DNA from: Leucaena leucocephala
Taxonomy: Eukaryota > Streptophyta > Magnoliopsida > Fabales > Fabaceae
Assembly: GCA_037074615.1 (NCBI GenBank)
Contig: CM073527.1
Span: 28,458,848-28,522,847 of the forward strand
Direction of reading: 5' to 3'
DNA: 64,000 nt
Part shown: positions 58,701 through 64,000 of the stretch, piece after piece
Layout of the letters: each line of letters opens with the position of its first letter
Position numbering within the stretch: position 1 is the first letter of the stretch
Notes under the pieces: model-generated
Told to the model about the DNA's origin: nothing
Databases searched by the model: none
What the model saw: the letters and a program-made list of their open reading frames with translations, nothing else
Position numbers and translations under genes: made by a program

Positions 58701-59996
58701 AAACCCTAAAAAGAGTTATTCACACTTATTCGTCAAACTAACAAAGTACATACCCCGTACCCATCTCTGATTATAAGGTGATTATAAGGTCCATACCTTG
58801 TAGAAGGGGAGAAAGAAGGAGTGTTTAGTGGTTGTTGTTGTTGTAATATCTTCTATTCTTCTTTGTAATCTCATTCTATATTTTTCAGGCTTTCCTGGAT
58901 TTCCTTGCTTTTTAACTTCTTCCTTTATTTACTTCCATTCCCCCACCCCCACTCCTCGTTAAAACCAGTGATAACCCCAACATATTACTTGGATTCTTTA
59001 TCAGGATTGCATCCCTCTATCATTGGAGGATTCAGCGGATTGTGTGCTTTTATGGGTGTTGCTGCGACATATGTGTCTTCAACTCTGGTCAAACAATTTG
59101 GCGTTTTAAAGGTTGCTTCTTCAGCTTCTTTTTACTAGATAATCAGGTGTGAGAACTTAATATACATGCAATATTTTTAATTAAAAAGAAGGCTCTCTCT
59201 TATCTAGGCGGGGGCAGTCGGATTGGTGTTTCAAGCTTTACTTCTCAGCATGGCTGTAGCTATATATTGGAGTGGATCGATTTCCCAGCAAAGCCCACTT
59301 CTTTTATTCTTGTCCCTGATTGTAAGTCGTTTTAGCAAATTTTATTATGCCACTATTCATTATTATTAAAACCTATAAACAGGGAGGATTGTTGCAACTC
59401 AAGAGCCTAAATCATGGCAAGTGGATATAATTGATAGAGGTCCAAGTTCAGTGTATACTGAAATAGTTTTGTAAACTGTAATATGGCAAGTGAATGTAGT
59501 TAGTTATAATGAAACCTTTAATCAGATCCTCTGAATTCTCAATTCGAAATGCTATGTGCAATTGTTGGCAAGCAAGAATTCGATCTGTGTCCAGTTGCCT
59601 GAAATTCTTTCAATGTTTTTTTTTTCTCACCGAGAGAAGCTCCGCTAAATTAAGTTGCAACATTTTGTTCACCAAGTATTTTTTATGTGCCTCTGCATGC
59701 AGATATTGTCACGGTTAGGACACATGTCATATGATGTTGTCGGTGCTCAGATTATTCAGACAGGGATCCCATCATCCAAAGCAAATCTCATAGGGACGAC
59801 AGAGGTTGCTGTTGCTAGTTTGGCAGAGTCTATAATGTTGGGGGTTGCCATAATTGCAAATGACCCTTCTCATTTTGGGTTTTTGGCAATGCTGTCTCTT
59901 CTATCTGTGATTGGTGCAGCATGGATGTTTTGCAGATGGTTGTTTAATCCAACAGATGAACAGAAAGTCCTTTTTTCTTATGATCCTCAATTTTGA
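55707..59996 (+). CDS. IREG3: Plastid ferroportin-family transporter IREG3/MAR1 (SLC40-like)
   Basis: Twelve exons: 55707-55855, 56242-56452, 56530-56593, 57116-57330, 57424-57600, 57698-57772, 57948-58049, 58135-58252, 58379-58525, 59005-59111, 59208-59321 and 59703-59996. They total 1773 nt, 590 residues. A Ser/Arg-rich N-terminus (MVTATASLSSYSFKFL) looks like a plastid or dual transit peptide. The core matches ferroportin-family MFS transporters: AALYAFYANCMAGNLVEQVW, FFTKVAIIVGGPLVGKFMD, ERLCGVAVGVANERDWV, NRPIALAQANAVLNRIDL, GLHPSIIGGFSGLCAFMG and SRLGHMSYDVVGAQIIQ. Arabidopsis IREG3 (MAR1) sits in the chloroplast envelope; its loss gives aminoglycoside resistance, and it is linked to iron or polyamine-like substrates. 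All twelve exons join in frame with GT-AG introns. No defect found. Confidence 0.95.
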
Positions 59997-60892
59997 TATT
60001 TATGTAAGTATCCATTTCATTTAATTTTAACTGATTCCCTACCATACTTTCTATCTCGTGTTATATCCTTATTATGCGCATTGTATCTTCTGTTTTTGCA
60101 GTTGTTTGTTGCGTTAGCTGCCCCGATTGATGCAAAGGTCTGCTGACATGGGCAAAAGCCAAAGTATATGTTAAGTAATGTATTTAAGATTTTGGGCGAT
60201 TGTTCATCAGGTGGAAGAAAGCTTGAGGCTTTATTCTTCCACGTGACCACACACTGGTAGGATAGATACGTGGCTTTACTTGTAAATGTGTAAAATGCCC
60301 CGTACAAAAATCAGCTGGATATGACATCTTAGTAGGTCCAAACATATAACAAACATTTTGTAAAGCATTTGTTGATTCAATATTTTTTTGTTTCATTGCT
60401 TAATATTTAATACTTCGATGAGCATTATGAAAACAATGCTTCGTTCAAGATGAGAGAAGCCAGAATCTAGTGTAAGACTGATCATATAGACTTCACATCC
60501 ACCCTCACTTGTTCATGTCTCCACTCTACCTGAAATACTATCTACATCTACAACTATATTAAAATGAAATTGGCGGCAAACATTAACATGCTACTAATTA
60601 GGAATTCAGATACCAGTAAGTTCAGGTACTTCGATAACAGGAATGGCTTTAAGAATTTTAACAAACATTTGAAATGAATGATTTCATATTCATAATATGA
60701 AATGAAGCCTTTGGAATAAAGGTTGTGTTTTTAAAATATTCATATGTAATCCATGAGTTTATTATGAGTTATGACAGCTGAAATTAATTAACAACATTAC
60801 ATAATCAACTCAACCTGTGTGGTAGCGGTTTGCTGCATCTTGACAACCCGTTTTTCTGTGAGTAATGTTTTTACCGGAAAGTGGTGGAAAAG
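59997..60892. other. Spacer between IREG3 and the hAT element
   Basis: IREG3 3' UTR, possibly with a further small intron near 60004-60101, then AT-rich DNA with no gene up to the transposon border. Confidence 0.55.
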
Positions 60893-61014
60893 TAGCGCTG
60901 GTCAATTGGCTCCCGTCCCGGGTTTCCCGACCCAGGACCGACATAAACGGATCGGATTGGACCCGTCCCGTTAACGAGCGGGACGGAAAGAAAACGGTTC
61001 GGGAATACAGCAGT

Positions 61015-61069
61015 GTCGGGACGGGACGGTCCTCGGCACGACCCTCGGGTCGTACCGTCCCGTCCCGAC
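61015..61069. repeat. 16-bp perfect inverted repeat in the hAT subterminal zone
   Basis: GTCGGGACGGGACGGT at 61015-61030 and its exact complement at 61054-61069. Further CCCGTCCCG and GGGACGG copies lie at about 60916-60985. A candidate transposase-binding cluster. Confidence 0.85.
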
Positions 61070-61151
61070 TTGCCTCAACACCTAAACCCTTCAGGCTTCA
61101 GGATTCACCAACAGCGTTTCATTTTCATTTCAGCCCTCGACAGTCGACAGT

Positions 61152-61370
61152 CGACAGACCCCTCGGCGCCGCGACTCTGCTCAGTAATCTCTTCCTTTCT
61201 CTCCCCAGTCGACCTCTCACTAAGTCGCCGGTCGGCGCTCCTCCTCCGTCGGTCCTCGCCTTTAACTTCGCTTCATCTCCCTCAGTTTCAGCTTCAGACG
61301 TTGCTGCCCAAGAGCCTGTGACTTGGTCTCCTCACCGACAGACCCCTTGGCGCCGCGACTCTGCTCAGTA
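61152..61370. repeat. Direct repeat of 35 bp, 184 bp apart, in the hAT leader
   Basis: 61152-61186 and 61336-61370 are the same apart from one C/T difference (CCCTCGG versus CCCTTGG). Just before the first copy, AGTCGAC is repeated in tandem at about 61140-61156. Confidence 0.88.
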
Positions 61371-62367
61371 TATTGTTGTTCGCTTTGGATCAAGGTAAGT
61401 GAGCTTCCTTCTTGATTTTATTTCAGTCGGCTTAGTATATTTGACCTTGCCGCTATGGTCTGTACTCTGTGGAGACAATTTAGAGTTTAATTGTGTTGTG
61501 AGAGCGTCGCTCCTCCCTTGCAATTTCTTGATGTGGGTAATGGGAATAATCTTTCCAAATTCATGCAAGGATACAAATTGCGAGCTGCCTAGATTTGTAT
61601 TGGAGCTTGCATCACATTACCAAAATAAGGATTGAGTTTAAAAGGGGGAAAAAATTGACGCAGGATTGAGTGTAATCCAATTGTGCATAATACGGTCCCT
61701 AATATTCTTGATATGTTTGATACTGGATTGGCAAGTGGCAACTAACTTGTACTGGAAAGAATTATGGGAAGTGATAATCAAATCGAAATGATAGGACAGA
61801 TTTAATAAATGTGAAGGAATATAGAGGTTGGATGAAGTGGAATGAGGAGAGAAGTTGGCAAAATAGCACAAGGGTGATCCCCTATGGTACTTAATTTGCA
61901 TATGTTTGGTGGGATTTTTGGTTATCTAGATGCAGGATCTTATTAAACCCAAAGGAGAATGAGATCTCAAACATAGCAGAGGATTAATGAATTGTGTATA
62001 AGGATACAATTTGATATTAAGATATTAAGAATACAATTTCATGTATATTTCACATCCACATACAACTTTAATCAAGTTAATTCAATGGCTCAACGAGTCG
62101 ATTCCATCAATTCAACACCACTAACTGGTTTTCCTTTTCTCTTCTCATCCTCTTTCTTTTTTCCTTTTGTCTTCTCATCCTCTTCACTTGGCATATACTG
62201 GTTTTCATTGGAGCATATTTGTATTGCTTTGCAGGAAAGCATATACTCGTTTTCATTGCATACAGGAAAGCTTATTCTTTCACTTGGCATGCTTGTTTTC
62301 ATTCAGTTGTCTTATAGGATATGGCAACACTCAAAGTAATACAAATTTATTCCTATTTTACAGGAGG

Positions 62368-64000
62368 ATGGCAACTGTACCTACTGCTGAAGAGAACTTA
62401 CAACAGATTGAAAATGTTGAACATGAAGCTATTGTTGAAGTACAAGACACAGAGGGAGAAGCAGAAGATGTTGAGGAAGAAGAGAAACCAACAAAAAGAC
62501 TCAAATCTATTGTTTGGGAGCATTTTGATAAGATTCCTTTGGATGAAAACAATAGAGAACAGAAAGCCAAGTGTAAGTATTGTCCAGTAAAGATTGCTTG
62601 CAATCCTGTCACACACGGGACAAGTGGATTGCGAAAACATCTAGAGAGGTGCCCCTTCAATCCGAATAGAATAAATAAGATGAGGCAAGCTATGTTCACT
62701 GCAGTAGGGTCTTCTAAAACTGTTAGTCATCATTTATTTAATCAAGACCGATGTAGACGAGCTATTGCAGAGTACATCATATTGGATGAAATGCCTTTTC
62801 AAACAGTTGAAGGTGAAGGTTTTAGACATATGATGAGTCAGGTCGAACCTCGCTTACAAATTCCTTCAAGGTCAACCATTACTAGAGACTGCTTAAAGGT
62901 GTATCATGAACAAGCAGACAACTTGAAAAGTTATTTCAAAAGAACAAAATTTCGAGTTTCTCTCACTACAGATACATGGACTTCTAATCAGAATTCCAAC
63001 TATATGTGCCTCACTGCACATTGGATCGATGAAGATTGGCATTTGCAAAAGCGAATATTGAATTTCTGCATAGTTGAAGACCATAAAGGTGACACAATTG
63101 CAGAAGAAATTGAGAAATGTTTATTGTCATGGGGCATTGATAAAGTTTTTACCATCACAGTTGATAATGCATCTTCAAATGACAGTGCATTATCTACTTT
63201 GAAGTCAGTTTTCAGACATTGGAATAGTCTTGTCTGTGATGGGGACTTCTTCCACTTGAGATGTTGTGCTCATATCATGAATTTGATTGTGTCAGATGGT
63301 GTGAGAGAAATGCATGAATCTATTGAAGCTATTCGGAATGCAGTTAAATATGTAAGATCTTCTCCTGCAAGGTTTCAAAAATTCAAAGAGCTTGTGGAGA
63401 AAATGAAGATCAATTCAAAGAGTCTTTTGAGAATGGATTGTCCCACTAGATGGAATTCAACTTACATAATGTTGGAGAATACTATTAAATTCAGTAGCGT
63501 GTTTGCAAGGATGGAGGAATTTGATACAGAGTACCAAAAAAACTTTAAGGATAAAAACTTAATTGGTCCCCTTACAGCCAAATCATTCAAAGAAGATCAG
63601 GAGTTTGTTGCATTTTTGAAAGTGTTCTACAATGTCACTTTGAAATTTTCAGGATCAATTCATGTGACCTCAAATTTGGCCTTCCAACAAATCATTAATG
63701 TGGCTGTTCTTTTGACGAGAAGGGCAAACAATCCAAATTCTTTGTTGTGTCATATGGCTAAGAGCATGCAGGGCAAATATGACAAGTATTGGGGTAAATT
63801 TGAAAACTTAAATCCTTTGTTGGTGATTGCAGTGGTGCTTGACCCCAGGTATAAAATGAAGTTTTTGAAGTTTGCATTTGAGGATATGTTTTCTGATCCT
63901 ACACATCATGACTCCATGTACAAAAAGGTCTCCGCGGTATTGTATCGCTTGTATGATCATTATTCAGATGCTCATGATGCATCTCAGCTTGAAACTCAAA
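62368..64000 (+). CDS. hAT transposase, BED zinc-finger type (partial, open to window end)
   Basis: Uninterrupted frame from ATG 62368 past the window edge, 544 codons so far. An acidic N-terminus (EDTEGEAEDVEEEE-like) and a KRLKS basic patch precede a BED zinc finger at about residues 45-95 (SIVWEHFDKIPLDE, CKYC, GTSGLRKHLERCP). The RNase-H-like core follows with LTTDTWTS, HWIDEDWHLQKRILNF, TITVDNASSND, RCCAHIMNLIV, CPTRWNSTYIMLE and VLDPRYKMKFL. These are typical of RICESLEEPER-like hAT proteins. The C-terminal dimerisation domain should lie beyond 64000. No stop or frameshift was found. A 5' UTR intron ends just before the ATG (acceptor at 62362). It could be an active transposase or a domesticated one; the window cannot decide. 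Confidence 0.93.
   Translation, partial: MATVPTAEENLQQIENVEHEAIVEVQDTEGEAEDVEEEEKPTKRLKSIVWEHFDKIPLDENNREQKAKCKYCPVKIACNPVTHGTSGLRKHLERCPFNPNRINKMRQAMFTAVGSSKTVSHHLFNQDRCRRAIAEYIILDEMPFQTVEGEGFRHMMSQVEPRLQIPSRSTITRDCLKVYHEQADNLKSYFKRTKFRVSLTTDTWTSNQNSNYMCLTAHWIDEDWHLQKRILNFCIVEDHKGDTIAEEIEKCLLSWGIDKVFTITVDNASSNDSALSTLKSVFRHWNSLVCDGDFFHLRCCAHIMNLIVSDGVREMHESIEAIRNAVKYVRSSPARFQKFKELVEKMKINSKSLLRMDCPTRWNSTYIMLENTIKFSSVFARMEEFDTEYQKNFKDKNLIGPLTAKSFKEDQEFVAFLKVFYNVTLKFSGSIHVTSNLAFQQIINVAVLLTRRANNPNSLLCHMAKSMQGKYDKYWGKFENLNPLLVIAVVLDPRYKMKFLKFAFEDMFSDPTHHDSMYKKVSAVLYRLYDHYSDAHDASQLETQ

Larger units (their letters stand above)
60893..64000 (+). mobile_element. hAT transposon, left part (runs off the window)
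   Basis: The left end is probably TAGCGCTGGTCAATTGGC at 60893, matching the TAGnGnTGnCAA-type terminal repeats of plant hAT elements. The eight bases before it (60885-60892) would be the target duplication. A GC-rich subterminal zone full of GTCCCG/CGGGAC follows, then an untranslated exon ending at 61394 (AAG|GTAAGT), an intron to 62362, and a long transposase frame. The right end is outside the window, so TIR and target duplication cannot be confirmed. Confidence 0.7.

Noticed and set aside
1..64000. tRNA genes, rRNA, CRISPR arrays, bacterial-type operons or riboswitches
   Set aside because: None seen on reading both strands. The repeats present are transposon-related or simple-sequence. 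Weak tRNA-like boxes occur only in the two SINE-like repeats.

Overview
This is a 64 kb piece of a plant nuclear genome, almost certainly a eudicot. The genes are split by many short GT-AG introns in AT-rich spacers. The proteins are plant types: galactinol synthase, NIMIN, DUF538, PPR-DYW, plastid ferroportin-like IREG3, GH100 invertase. The transposons (Ty1/copia with an initiator-tRNA-Met primer site, BED-type hAT) are plant families too. I cannot name the species.

Layout, left to right: the 3' end of a plastid G6PD4-like gene (+, 126-1467); a NIMIN (NPR1-interacting) gene (+, 3098-10419) split by a 6.9 kb copia element (3204-10097) with a 5-bp target duplication; an ARF1-type small GTPase (+, 13035-15132); galactinol synthase (-, 17531-18759); a CSP41b pseudogene (-, 22021-24645) with three in-frame stops and a frameshift; ECHIDNA (+, 26349-28477); an organelle-type alkaline/neutral invertase (+, 30481-33968); a DUF538 protein (-, 35924-36424); mitochondrial ribosomal protein mS41 (+, 38154-39875); an atypical bHLH of the bHLH147-149 type (-, 43225-43833); a PPR-DYW pseudogene (-, 48172-49792); a B3-domain protein (+, 50424-51080); an ARID-HMG DNA-binding protein (-, 52234-53979); the plastid transporter IREG3/MAR1 (+, 55707-59996); and the 5' part of a hAT transposon with an open transposase frame running off the right edge (60893-64000).

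The genes do not form a pathway. From memory of the Arabidopsis map, G6PD4, GolS, CSP41b, ECH, DUF538 and bHLH149 lie in this same relative order in one block of chromosome 1 (around At1g09250-At1g09420), so the window looks like a conserved ancestral neighbourhood. Several members are decaying here: CSP41b and a PPR gene are dead, NIMIN is split by a young retrotransposon, and G6PD4 has doubtful splice junctions. That would fit gene loss after a genome duplication, with working copies elsewhere, but this is inference.

I saw no CRISPR array, rRNA, convincing tRNA, operon or clearly new multi-gene system. The best leads are the NIMIN insertion, the CSP41b pseudogene in its conserved position, the structured leaders of the copia and hAT elements, and a nested inverted-repeat structure near 10.7 kb.
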